Part shown: one piece after another, positions 41,167 through 48,926 of the stretch
Numbering within the stretch: the stretch's first letter is position 1
Layout: each line of letters begins with the position of its first letter
Assembly: GCA_025449845.1 (NCBI GenBank)
Contig: JANWIP010000005.1
Location: 186,001-250,000 of the forward strand
Source: Solirubrobacteraceae bacterium
GTDB taxonomy: Bacteria > Actinomycetota > Thermoleophilia > Solirubrobacterales > Solirubrobacteraceae
DNA: 64,000 nt
Direction: 5' to 3'
The notes under the pieces: generated by a model
Told to the model about the DNA's origin: nothing
The model's input: the letters and a program-made list of their open reading frames with translations, nothing else
Database searches by the model: none
Position numbers and translations under genes: made by a program

Positions 41167-42594
41167 CTAGTGACCGGAGCTGGAACCGGTGATCGCGGCC
41201 GTGTTGGCGGTCATTGCGTTGATCTGGCCCGTGAGCCAGCTCTGCTGGGCCTGGATCTGGGACATCGCGGCTTCCATCGCCACGAACTGCTGCTGCAGGG
41301 ATCTCTGGCGAACTTCAAGCATTTCATTCATGGCAGAGATGTGTTGGCCCAACTGTGTGACGCTGGTGGTGTCGCCCGTGATCCTCGTTTCGAGCGTGCC
41401 CCCCGGTTCGGCGTCCACGTTGACCAGTTTCTGGAAGCCCTGCGACCACTTCTGCAGCATTTCTTCAACGCCCTTGGGATTGGTCTGAATCGCTTCGGAG
41501 AGCTTGGTCGTGTCCACCTTCAGTTCGCCTTCCACCGCGCCCTGCGAGGGTACAGCGCTGCCGGTGGCGGTGCCCGTGCTCACACCGATGTCGGCCAGGC
41601 TGGACATTTCCGGGGCAAGCCCTTCTGCCGAGGTGTAGACGGCCTTGCGCATATTGTCCACCAGCGCCCCGAGATCGCTGTCGCCGAACAGCGTTCCCGT
41701 GCCCAGTTCCCCCACCGTCTGGGGGTTTTCTGGGGGCTTGGTCGTCAACTGGGTGTGAATCGAGCCGACCGCGGAGTTGTACAGTTTCACAAACGATTCC
41801 ACCTGGGCGGTGATGGTGCTCACGCTCGCTCCGGGGGCACCAACGTTAATGGTCACCGGCCCGCTCACGGTCGTCAGTCCGTCGAGGTTCAGTGTCACAC
41901 CCGCGATCGCATTCTTGACCGTATTGGAGCTCGAAGTGCCTGCCACTCCATCGACGGTGTATTCCGCGTCCTTGCCCTGTTTGGCCTTGCCTGCCACTTC
42001 AGTCAGCGTGCCGCCCGCGTCGGCGAGCGCGATGAAACCTTCGCCGGTGTTTCCCGTGGCGCGGTTTGAGAGCACCACCTTGCCTTCTTCCAACGCTGCC
42101 GCGTACACCGTGGCGTTGCTGTCGGAATTGATCGCGTTCACCACTTCCTGGATGCTCGCGCCGGCCTTCACACTGATTTCGTGCCCATCGATCGTCAACG
42201 TGTCAGCGCTCGCCGGGCTTGTGAACGTGAAGGTGCGCTGTGCCGAGTTGGCCAACTGCGTAACGTTCACCTCGTAGCCGCCGACGCCCGCACCCTTGGT
42301 GCTCAGCGCCGTGATCTGGCTGGGGTTGCTGGATGTGACCGCCTGGGAGGTTTCAAACAGCGCCGGCGAGGCAAGGTCCGCCGCCGAGAAGGCCAGTTGT
42401 TGCAAGCTGCTCTGGATCTGCTTCAGCTGCGTCTCCTGGGCCTGCAGCGCGCTCTGCTGGTTGGTCAGCTGTGCGACCGGCCTGCGTTCCACCGCCATCA
42501 GCGCGTTGATGATTTCGTTGGTGTTCAGACCCGAGGCCAACCCGGTGATGTTGATGGGGGCGCCCGCGGGTGACCCTGTGATTGACGTTGGCAT
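41167..42594 (-). CDS. fliD: FliD, filament cap protein
   Basis: The product has 475 residues. The N-terminal INITGLASGLNTNEIINALM and later AVERRPVAQLTNQQSALQAQ are typical, and the C-terminal coiled end (MNEMLEVRQRSLQQQFVAME followed by AMSQIQAQQSWLTGQI) is diagnostic. It caps the filament and folds incoming flagellin. It follows flaG by 11 bases. Confidence 0.96.
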   Translation of the reverse strand: MPTSITGSPAGAPINITGLASGLNTNEIINALMAVERRPVAQLTNQQSALQAQETQLKQIQSSLQQLAFSAADLASPALFETSQAVTSSNPSQITALSTKGAGVGGYEVNVTQLANSAQRTFTFTSPASADTLTIDGHEISVKAGASIQEVVNAINSDSNATVYAAALEEGKVVLSNRATGNTGEGFIALADAGGTLTEVAGKAKQGKDAEYTVDGVAGTSSSNTVKNAIAGVTLNLDGLTTVSGPVTINVGAPGASVSTITAQVESFVKLYNSAVGSIHTQLTTKPPENPQTVGELGTGTLFGDSDLGALVDNMRKAVYTSAEGLAPEMSSLADIGVSTGTATGSAVPSQGAVEGELKVDTTKLSEAIQTNPKGVEEMLQKWSQGFQKLVNVDAEPGGTLETRITGDTTSVTQLGQHISAMNEMLEVRQRSLQQQFVAMEAAMSQIQAQQSWLTGQINAMTANTAAITGSSSGH

Positions 42595-42605
42595 CCGGCG
42601 CGCTC

Positions 42606-42953
42606 CTACTCCAGCGGCTTTCCGGCTGCCACATCGAGCGCCTCAGAGGGCGAGATCGTACGCAGCACGCGGCCCCCGCCGTCGCGCACCTCGATCCTCA
42701 TGCCCCCGCTCTGGGAGTCGTGGGCGAAGTGCAGTTCGCGGCCCTGTGCGCGCAGCGTGTCGTGCATGCGTGCCGCGCCGGCCATTTCATCCAGCACCTC
42801 CCGCGGAGGGCTGGAGGGGAACGTGTCTAAAGACACAGGAAACTCCCCCGGCGATGCCGTGGGGTTGGGGGCGCCCGTGCGCCGGGCAGCGCCGACGCCG
42901 TGGGCGGCGCGCAGCGTGATCGATCCCTCTGTGGGCGGGATTGGCGAGCTCAT
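42606..42953 (-). CDS. flaG: FlaG-family protein
   Basis: The product has 115 residues from the ATG at 42953, with CAGGAGG upstream. The C-terminal half, RELHFAHDSQSGGMRIEVRD, RVLRTISPSEALDVAAGK, follows the FlaG pattern (FxxDExTGxxVVKVxDxxTGEVIRQIPPEE). The N-terminal half is Pro/Ser-rich. FlaG proteins affect filament length or FliD function in other bacteria. It begins the flaG-fliD unit. Confidence 0.8.
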   Translation of the reverse strand: MSSPIPPTEGSITLRAAHGVGAARRTGAPNPTASPGEFPVSLDTFPSSPPREVLDEMAGAARMHDTLRAQGRELHFAHDSQSGGMRIEVRDGGGRVLRTISPSEALDVAAGKPLE

Positions 42954-43024
42954 GCCGTATTCCTCCTGAAAGCACTCTTTGCGGGTCCGTCCTTGGGCCG
43001 CTTCGCTCTTTGACTTGTCCACCG

Positions 43025-43052
43025 TGATCGACCCCTACCCCCGAAAGCTTTA
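43025..43052 (-). promoter_or_regulatory. sigma-28-type promoter of flaG-fliD
   Basis: TAAA (43049-43052, overlapping the stop of the glycosyltransferase gene), 16 bases, then GTCGATCA (43025-43032). The predicted leader is about 65 bases with a good ribosome site. Confidence 0.65.
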
Positions 43053-45476
43053 GGCTGCCGCGCGCCGCTCGGCATCCTCGTCCATCCGATTCTCGCCGCT
43101 TCCCTGCGCGGCGTCGCTCACGGCGGGCTCGTCCATGCCGCTCGCGCGCACGCGCTCAAGCAGTTCCGCCGCCGAGGAATGCTCGGGCTGGGCGGCAAGG
43201 GCCGCCTGCGCGAAGTCCACTGCCTCCCGCGCCATTCCCTGGCGCTCGGCCACGCGGGCGAGGCCGAACAGCGCTCGTACGTCCTCGGGCTGCTCGCGGC
43301 ACACCGTCAGCCATTCTTCCGCGGCGCTGGCCGCAAAGCCGCGGCGCAGATACAACTCCCCCAACAGCTCGCTGCGCTCGCGCGGTGCCAAGGGGGTGCG
43401 CTGAAGTAGCCCCAGCGCCACTTCAAACACCTCGAAGTCGTGCACTCTCAGCAGCGCCTCAAGAATTATCTCCAGGAGCACCAGCGCCTCGTCCGTCAGC
43501 TCGATCTCGGTCTGCCTGGTGGCGCCTGCCAGCTCAAACCAAGCTGTGAACAGATCCAGCTCAGCGGGCGTCATTGTCGTGCCCTGCGCACGTGCCAGGG
43601 CAGCTCCCGCGCCCACCTTGTCGCCGCCGGCAAGGCGCGCGAACAGCTCGCTGCGACAGGCCATGACCGCCAGCTGGTCCTCGGTGCGAATCTCGCAGGC
43701 CACGGCGGCCGCCTCGAAGTAGCGTCGCTGGGCCAGCAGCGACTCGGCCAGCGCCACGCGCGCGCGACTGGAGTTCGGTTGGCGCTCCAACACCAGCCGA
43801 AACTGTTGCTCGCCGGCCTCGGTTGCCCCACCCTCATACAGCGCCGTGCCCAGCAGGAAGCACGCTGCCGCATTGGGCTCGGGCACGCGTCGCTGCACCT
43901 CCGCCAACACCTGCTCGGGCGCCGCCCCCTGGGCCAACAGGGCGCTGGCGTAGGGCAGCAGCGCACCGATGAACTCGGGATACTCGCTCACGCAGCGCTC
44001 CAACAGCTCCTTGGCCTGCGCCACCTGGCCTTGGGTCAGGCGCAGTTCTCCGAGCGCGATCATCGCCAGGAAGGTGCCGCAGCCGACCGTTGCCGTGTAG
44101 TGGCCAGGGGCGTCGCCCATCTCGAGGCAGCGCTCATACAGCGCCATCGCCTGCTCGATCTCGCCCAGCCCCACGTGAGCGGCGCCCTGCTCCAGCACCA
44201 GGTCCGTGAAACCGGGGAAACGCGCGAGCCCTTCCTCGGCACGATCGATCGCGTCCTGCAGGCGCCCACAGGCGCGCGTCGCGCGCACCAGGCGGTTGGC
44301 CAGTGCCGGGGCGAACTGGTAGGTGTCGCGCGCGGGGTCGGCCTCCAGGATCTCCCACGCGCGCTCCAGCTCCACGAGCGCCGCCGCGGGGTCGCCGGCA
44401 ACGGCGTACTCCGCCCCGAGGTTGTAGTGCAGAAAAGGCGTCTCCGGGCCCTCCTCCTGCTGCATGCGCAGCAGCTCGATGTTGCGTCGCGACTTCTCGC
44501 GCGCGTCGCGCACCGCCCCTAGGTAGCCGTAGTGCTCGATGCGCACATTGGTGTACTCCAGACGCTCGGGCAGGTAGGTCGGAAGCGTGCTCGCGATCTG
44601 CTCGTGCAGCCGCCCGCGGTAGCGGTACTGCGGGCGGTTGCGAAAGACCCGCAGCGTGTTGTGGGTCACCGCGGTGCCGGCATCCAGCTCGCCCGTGTAG
44701 TTCGTCTCCGCCACATAGAAAGCCTCGCGCCAGGTGCGACCCGTCAGCGAGCGCAGCAGATCCACATCCTCCACGACCAGTAGCTCATCAGCGTCCAGCA
44801 CCAGCGTCCAATCCCCCGTCGCCGCGTCGAACGCCACGTTGCGCGCCTCGCCAAAGGAGCCCGTCCACTCGCGCTCGATCACGTTTGCTCCGAAGGACCG
44901 CGCGATCTCGATCGTGGCGTCCTTGGAGCCCGTATCCACGATCACCATCTCATCAACCGCTCCCCGCACCGCTTGCAGGCAGCGCCCCAGCATCTCCTGC
45001 TCGTCGCGCACGATCATGCAGAGGCTCAGTCGCAGACCTTGCGCCGGCTGCGCGCGCTGTGCAACGAGTGCCGCGCGCCGCTCGAGCTCGCCCACCGAGG
45101 GGTGCAGCATTCCGGCTCGCTTGCGCCCGCGCAGGGATCGGCGTCGCTGGGCGAGCTGGGCGAGATTGCGCTGCACCTCGCCGAGTGCCGGGTCCAGGCG
45201 TAGGGCGGCCTCGAACAGTTGCTGCGCGGCGTCCAGGCTCCACAGCTCATACAGCGCCACTCCAGCGAGGTTGAGCAGCTTCGGCTCGCTCGGTTCGCCC
45301 TCCAGTGCCTCAAGAGCGTTCGTGGCCACGGTGGCATACAGCTCTGGCAGGCGACTTTGCCGTGCGTTGGCAGCGTCCGCAAGGCCCCGCTCGATCAGCT
45401 TCACAACGGCCTGGTAACGGCTGTTGTGGTCCTGCTCGCCGAATGTGGGGTGGGCGGTCATGGCGATCACAGTCAT
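43050..45476 (-). CDS. TPR-containing family 2 glycosyltransferase, candidate flagellin glycosyltransferase
   Basis: The product has 808 residues (ATG at 45476; 45461 possible). A short N-terminal TPR-like segment (LLNLAGVALYELWSLDAAQQ) leads into a GT-A domain: LSLCMIVRDEQEMLGRCLQA, MVIVDTGSKDATIEIARSFG, and DWTLVLDADELL with the metal-binding DAD. The C-terminal two thirds are TPR helices (LVELERAWEILEA, ALYERCLEMGDAPGHYTA, and more). TPR-GT2 proteins sit in flagellin glycosylation islands of several bacteria. It lies between the filament-cap genes and fliA. Flagellin as acceptor is inferred from position only. The open frame continues upstream antisense to fliA; that part is not coding. 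Confidence 0.85.
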   Translation of the reverse strand: MTVIAMTAHPTFGEQDHNSRYQAVVKLIERGLADAANARQSRLPELYATVATNALEALEGEPSEPKLLNLAGVALYELWSLDAAQQLFEAALRLDPALGEVQRNLAQLAQRRRSLRGRKRAGMLHPSVGELERRAALVAQRAQPAQGLRLSLCMIVRDEQEMLGRCLQAVRGAVDEMVIVDTGSKDATIEIARSFGANVIEREWTGSFGEARNVAFDAATGDWTLVLDADELLVVEDVDLLRSLTGRTWREAFYVAETNYTGELDAGTAVTHNTLRVFRNRPQYRYRGRLHEQIASTLPTYLPERLEYTNVRIEHYGYLGAVRDAREKSRRNIELLRMQQEEGPETPFLHYNLGAEYAVAGDPAAALVELERAWEILEADPARDTYQFAPALANRLVRATRACGRLQDAIDRAEEGLARFPGFTDLVLEQGAAHVGLGEIEQAMALYERCLEMGDAPGHYTATVGCGTFLAMIALGELRLTQGQVAQAKELLERCVSEYPEFIGALLPYASALLAQGAAPEQVLAEVQRRVPEPNAAACFLLGTALYEGGATEAGEQQFRLVLERQPNSSRARVALAESLLAQRRYFEAAAVACEIRTEDQLAVMACRSELFARLAGGDKVGAGAALARAQGTTMTPAELDLFTAWFELAGATRQTEIELTDEALVLLEIILEALLRVHDFEVFEVALGLLQRTPLAPRERSELLGELYLRRGFAASAAEEWLTVCREQPEDVRALFGLARVAERQGMAREAVDFAQAALAAQPEHSSAAELLERVRASGMDEPAVSDAAQGSGENRMDEDAERRAAA

Positions 45477-45553
45477 CGACCGGCCCGCGCGATACCTGAG
45501 GCTCGTCCCACCTACTGAGGGCGCCCGATTTTCTGGCGCCTTCGATTCGGGGC

Positions 45554-45581
45554 TCAAGTGTCCGTGCAAAGCCACCGATGA
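45554..45581 (+). promoter_or_regulatory. sigma-28-type promoter upstream of fliA
   Basis: TCAA (45554-45557), 16 bases, then ACCGATGA (45574-45581), 57 bases before the fliA ATG. This would let the sigma factor activate its own gene. Confidence 0.55.
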
Positions 45582-45638
45582 GGACGACTGTCTCCCGGGA
45601 CGGAGACGTGAATGTTCCCTCGAAGCCGGAGCTGACAA

Positions 45639-46448
45639 ATGCAAACCAAGGAGCAGGGCGCCGCCAGGGTCTCGGCCGCTGAAGTGCTGACTTTGTGGCT
45701 GCGCTACCAGCGCACCGGCGACTCGCGTCTGCGCGACCGCCTCGTCTTCATCTTCATGCCCATGGTTCGCTACATCGTCTACCGCAAGGTCCGCGAGGTC
45801 CCCGCGCAGTGCGAGGTGGAGGACTTCCTCTCCTGTGGTCTTGAGGCGCTGCTGCGCTCGATCGACCGCTATGACCCCGAGAAGGGCGCCACGCTCGAGC
45901 AGTTCGCCTGGACGCGCATCCATGGCGCGGTGCTCGATGAGCTGCGCCGCCACGACTGGGCGCCACGTTCCCTGCGTCGCGCCGAGCGCGCCATCAACGG
46001 TGCGCGCGACCAGTTCGCCTCCACGCACGAGCGCCAGCCCACGCGTGAGGAGCTGGCCACCGCGGCCGGCATGGAGCCATCCGAGCTCTCGCATCGCCTC
46101 GATGAGATCGCGCTGGCCGATGTGGCCTCCTTGAACAAGACCGTGCGCTCTGAGGACTCGACCACGATCGAGCGCATCGACACGCTGGAGAGCACCGACG
46201 AGGACGCCGATCCCAGTCTCTCCGCCGAGCGGCGCGCGGCCAAGGAACGTTTCCGCACCGCTTTTGCCCAGCTGCCCGCCCGCGAGCGTCAGGTCGCGGT
46301 GCTCCTGTATGTCGAGGGGCGCACGCTGCGCGACATCGGCGCTCGTCTGGGCGTCTCCGAGAGTCGCGTCTCGCAGATTCACACCGAGCTGCGACGGCGC
46401 CTGCGCGAGCAGCTCGCCAGCGACGCCTCGCTCTTCTCGGCCGTCTAG
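45639..46448 (+). CDS. fliA: FliA/WhiG-family sigma factor (sigma-28)
   Basis: The product has 269 residues; GGAG is eight bases before the ATG. Region 2 is MVRYIVYRKVREVPAQCEVE and ALLRSIDRYDPEKGATLEQF with AWTRIHGAVLDELRRHDWAP. Region 3 contains RQPTREELATAAGMEPSELS. Region 4 has the helix-turn-helix GRTLRDIGARLGVSESRVSQ. It directs RNA polymerase to motility promoters of TAAA-N15-GCCGATAA type. No FlgM anti-sigma gene is recognisable in the window. Confidence 0.96.
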   Translation: MQTKEQGAARVSAAEVLTLWLRYQRTGDSRLRDRLVFIFMPMVRYIVYRKVREVPAQCEVEDFLSCGLEALLRSIDRYDPEKGATLEQFAWTRIHGAVLDELRRHDWAPRSLRRAERAINGARDQFASTHERQPTREELATAAGMEPSELSHRLDEIALADVASLNKTVRSEDSTTIERIDTLESTDEDADPSLSAERRAAKERFRTAFAQLPARERQVAVLLYVEGRTLRDIGARLGVSESRVSQIHTELRRRLREQLASDASLFSAV

Positions 46449-46472
46449 TTCTTGCCAGCACGCGGCCAACAC

Positions 46473-46495
46473 CGGCCCCCCTGGGGCCGTCTCTT
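46473..46495 (+). terminator. fliA terminator
   Basis: CGGCCCC/GGGGCCG stem (7 bp, loop CCT) followed by TCTCTT, 24 bases after the fliA stop. Confidence 0.75.
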
Positions 46496-46506
46496 AATTC
46501 GTTTCC

Positions 46507-46533
46507 TAAAGAAGCTGCGCTTGCGGCCGAACA
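46507..46533 (+). promoter_or_regulatory. sigma-28-type promoter of the flgF-csrA operon
   Basis: TAAA (46507-46510), 15 bases, then GCCGAACA (46526-46533), ten bases before the flgF ATG. It lies directly after the fliA terminator, so the operon needs its own promoter here. Confidence 0.65.
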
Positions 46534-46543
46534 CCGGAGTGAG

Positions 46544-47239
46544 ATGGACCTCGGTCTCTACATCGCCGCAACGGGCATGGTCGCTGAGCAGACGCGGCAG
46601 GATCAGCTCACCAACGATCTCGCCAACGCCTCGACGCCCGGCTTCAAGCCCGACAAGACTCCGCAGCGCAGCTTCGGCGAAATGCTGCTCTCCAACACCT
46701 CCACGGGGCAGCCCATCGGCACGATCGACATGGGCGTGCAGCTCGGTTCCACTGTCACCGACATGACGCCCGCCGGCATGCACGACACCGGGCAGCCGCT
46801 CGACTTCGGCATCGTCGGGTCAGGTTTCTTCGCGGTCAAGACCGCGCAGGGCGTGCGCTACACGCGCGACGGGCAGTTCAGCGCCTCGGCCTCGGGGCAG
46901 CTCGTGGACACCGCCGGCAATCAGGTGCTCGATCAGCTGGGCAAGCCGATCGCCGTCGGCTCCGAAGGGCACGTCGCCTCCTCCGCGCTCGGCGTCTTTG
47001 AAGTGCCCGCTGCCGTCAAACAGGGGGAAAACCTCTTCTCCGGCAGCGCATCCGGTAAGGGCGCCGGCAGCGTGCGCCAAGGCGCGCTTGAGGAAGCAGG
47101 CGTGGATGCCGCCAAGGCGATGGTCGACATGATCGGCTCCATGCGCACCTACCAGTCCGGCCAGCAGGCAATCCAGGCCATCGACCAGACCCTGCAGGCG
47201 GCCTCCACGCAGGTCGGCTCGCTGAACGCACCCGGATAG
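46544..47239 (+). CDS. flgF: FlgF-like rod protein
   Basis: The product has 231 residues. DLGLYIAATGMVAEQTRQDQ and LANASTPGFKPDKTP give the N-terminal rod helix; PLDFGIVGSGFFAVKTAQGV, RYTRDGQFSASASGQLVDTA and the C-terminal AAKAMVDMIGSMRTYQSGQQ complete the FlgF/FlgG fold. It is shorter than FlgG and precedes it, as flgF usually does. Assignment to FlgF rather than a second FlgG rests on order. Confidence 0.9.
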   Translation: MDLGLYIAATGMVAEQTRQDQLTNDLANASTPGFKPDKTPQRSFGEMLLSNTSTGQPIGTIDMGVQLGSTVTDMTPAGMHDTGQPLDFGIVGSGFFAVKTAQGVRYTRDGQFSASASGQLVDTAGNQVLDQLGKPIAVGSEGHVASSALGVFEVPAAVKQGENLFSGSASGKGAGSVRQGALEEAGVDAAKAMVDMIGSMRTYQSGQQAIQAIDQTLQAASTQVGSLNAPG

Positions 47240-47260
47240 AAAGGCAAGGACACCACCACC

Positions 47261-47992
47261 ATGCTCGAAGGTCTCTACTCAGCAGCGGCCGGCATGTCCG
47301 CCCAGCAGGAGCAGCTCGACACGATCGCCAACGATCTCGCCAACGTCTCCACCACCGGCTACAAGTCCGAGCGCGTCGGCTTTCAGGACCTGCTCTACAA
47401 CCAGGTCAAGCAGGCCGGCACGTCCACCACGTCAGGTGCGGGCGCCGTGGCGAGCGTCATCGGTCGTGACGGCGCGCAGGGGTCCCTGCAGCAGACCGGC
47501 CGCCCGCTCGATCTCGCGATCCAGGGTGAAGGGTTCTTTCAGGTCAAGCTTCCCTCCGGTCAGCTTGCGCTCACCCGCAACGGCGCGCTTTCCGTGGACG
47601 GGCAGGGCCATCTCGTCACCGCCGACGGCAGCCTGCTCGATCCCCCCATCACGCTGCCCGCCAAGGTGTCCGCCGCTGAAGTGTCGGTTGCCGCGGATGG
47701 CACCGTGAGCGCCGGCGCCACCAAGCTCGGGCAGATCGCGCTCGTCAACGTGCCCGCGCCCGACAAGCTGCTGGCCAACGGCCATGGGGGCTTCACCGTC
47801 ACCGCCGCATCTGGTGCCGCCAAGGCCGTCGCTCACCCCCAGCTCATGCAGGGGGCGCTCGAGGGCTCAAACGTGGATATGGGCGCGGAGATGGTCACCA
47901 TGATGAGCACCCAGCGCAACTACTCGCTGGCCTCCAGCGCCATCAAGACGCAGGACCAGATGCTCGCCATCGCCAACCAACTGCGCGCATGA
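47261..47992 (+). CDS. flgG: FlgG, distal rod protein
   Basis: The product has 243 residues: LYSAAAGMSAQQEQLDTIAN and DLANVSTTGYKSERVGFQDL at the N-terminus, RPLDLAIQGEGFFQVKLPSG in the centre, and GSNVDMGAEMVTMMSTQRNY at the end. The distal rod lies between proximal rod and hook. Its stop overlaps the next ATG (ATGA). Confidence 0.95.
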   Translation: MLEGLYSAAAGMSAQQEQLDTIANDLANVSTTGYKSERVGFQDLLYNQVKQAGTSTTSGAGAVASVIGRDGAQGSLQQTGRPLDLAIQGEGFFQVKLPSGQLALTRNGALSVDGQGHLVTADGSLLDPPITLPAKVSAAEVSVAADGTVSAGATKLGQIALVNVPAPDKLLANGHGGFTVTAASGAAKAVAHPQLMQGALEGSNVDMGAEMVTMMSTQRNYSLASSAIKTQDQMLAIANQLRA

Positions 47993-48366
47993 GTACCGGG
48001 CTGCCACCGATAGACCCCACCTTCGAGCCCGCCTCCGTGCGAAATGGCTCGCCCGCAATGCAGAAGGCCTATACCTCCGCGCTCAACTTTGAATCCATGC
48101 TCGTCCAGCAGCTCTCCCAGTCGCTCACCGAATCCGGTGGCCTCGGCGGGGAAGGGGAAGGCGAATCGGGAGGAGAAGGGGGAGGGGGAGGCGAAGGCGG
48201 CGGCGGTGGCAATCCCGTCAACACCCAGCTCTCATCACTGCTGCCCCAGACACTCACCAACAGCGTAATGAGCCATGGTGGCCTGGGGATGGCCCAGCAG
48301 CTCATGGGCTCGCTGTTGCCTGAGACAGCGTCGAAGATCAGCCCGAACGGAGGTGTGAAGGCATGA
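47989..48366 (+). CDS. flgJ: FlgJ-type rod-binding protein without muramidase domain
   Basis: The product has 125 residues. MQKAYTSALNFESMLVQQLS and LGMAQQLMGSLLPE flank the short rod-binding (FlgJ N-terminal) domain. A Gly/Glu tract (about residues 51-74, nearly all G and E) interrupts it. FlgJ of proteobacteria fuses this domain to a muramidase; here the lytic enzyme is a separate gene (32284-32982). It overlaps flgG and flgN by four bases each. Confidence 0.8.
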   Translation: MSTGLPPIDPTFEPASVRNGSPAMQKAYTSALNFESMLVQQLSQSLTESGGLGGEGEGESGGEGGGGGEGGGGGNPVNTQLSSLLPQTLTNSVMSHGGLGMAQQLMGSLLPETASKISPNGGVKA

Positions 48367-48905
48367 CCGTCCTTGATGCTCTCAGCGAGGATGAGATGCT
48401 CGCCCACGATGTGCTGGCCCACCTGGACGCCCAGGTCGAGTCGGCCGAGCGGCTGCTTGGGGTGGTGTTGCAACAGGGCGTGGCGATCCGTGCGCGCGAC
48501 GTGCACGCGGTAGTGCGTTTCGCGGGCCTGCTGCACGGGGAGATGAGCCGTCGCGAGGTGATCGAGGCCGAGCGCTCGCGGCTGTTGGCCCATAGTGGCG
48601 CGCTCTTGGGGATCGCTCCCGAGGCGGTAACGCTTACGCGTCTGGCGACTCTCATGGATCCGCAGCGGGCGGAGCTGGCAATCGCCCGCAGCGCGCAGCT
48701 GCGCGGACTGTTGCACGAGTTGCAGCGCGAGCACGCCTGCAACCGTGCGTTGATGCGCCTGGAGCTGTCCTTCCTGGACCACCTCATGACCTCGCTGGCG
48801 CTCGATGGGGCGCACGGCTACGACCCTCAGGGCTCGACCTCCTCAACCTCTGCCACCGCCTCCCACTCGCGCGGAAACCTGCACGTGCTCGATCTCCGCG
48901 CCTGA
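48363..48905 (+). CDS. flgN: FlgN-like chaperone for FlgK/FlgL
   Basis: The product has 180 residues, mostly helical (LAHLDAQVESAERLLGVVLQ, QLRGLLHELQREHACNRALM), with the C-terminal NRALMRLELSFLDHLMTSLA typical of FlgN. It ends in a Ser/Thr-rich tail. It immediately precedes its predicted clients flgK and flgL. Confidence 0.85.
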   Translation: MTVLDALSEDEMLAHDVLAHLDAQVESAERLLGVVLQQGVAIRARDVHAVVRFAGLLHGEMSRREVIEAERSRLLAHSGALLGIAPEAVTLTRLATLMDPQRAELAIARSAQLRGLLHELQREHACNRALMRLELSFLDHLMTSLALDGAHGYDPQGSTSSTSATASHSRGNLHVLDLRA

Positions 48906-48926
48906 GCTGCCGAAACATATATCGCC

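Noticed and set aside
45477-46472. N-terminal extension of the glycosyltransferase frame to 1140 residues
   Set aside because: The extension is antisense to fliA and lacks family similarity; TPR/GT2 coding begins near 45476.
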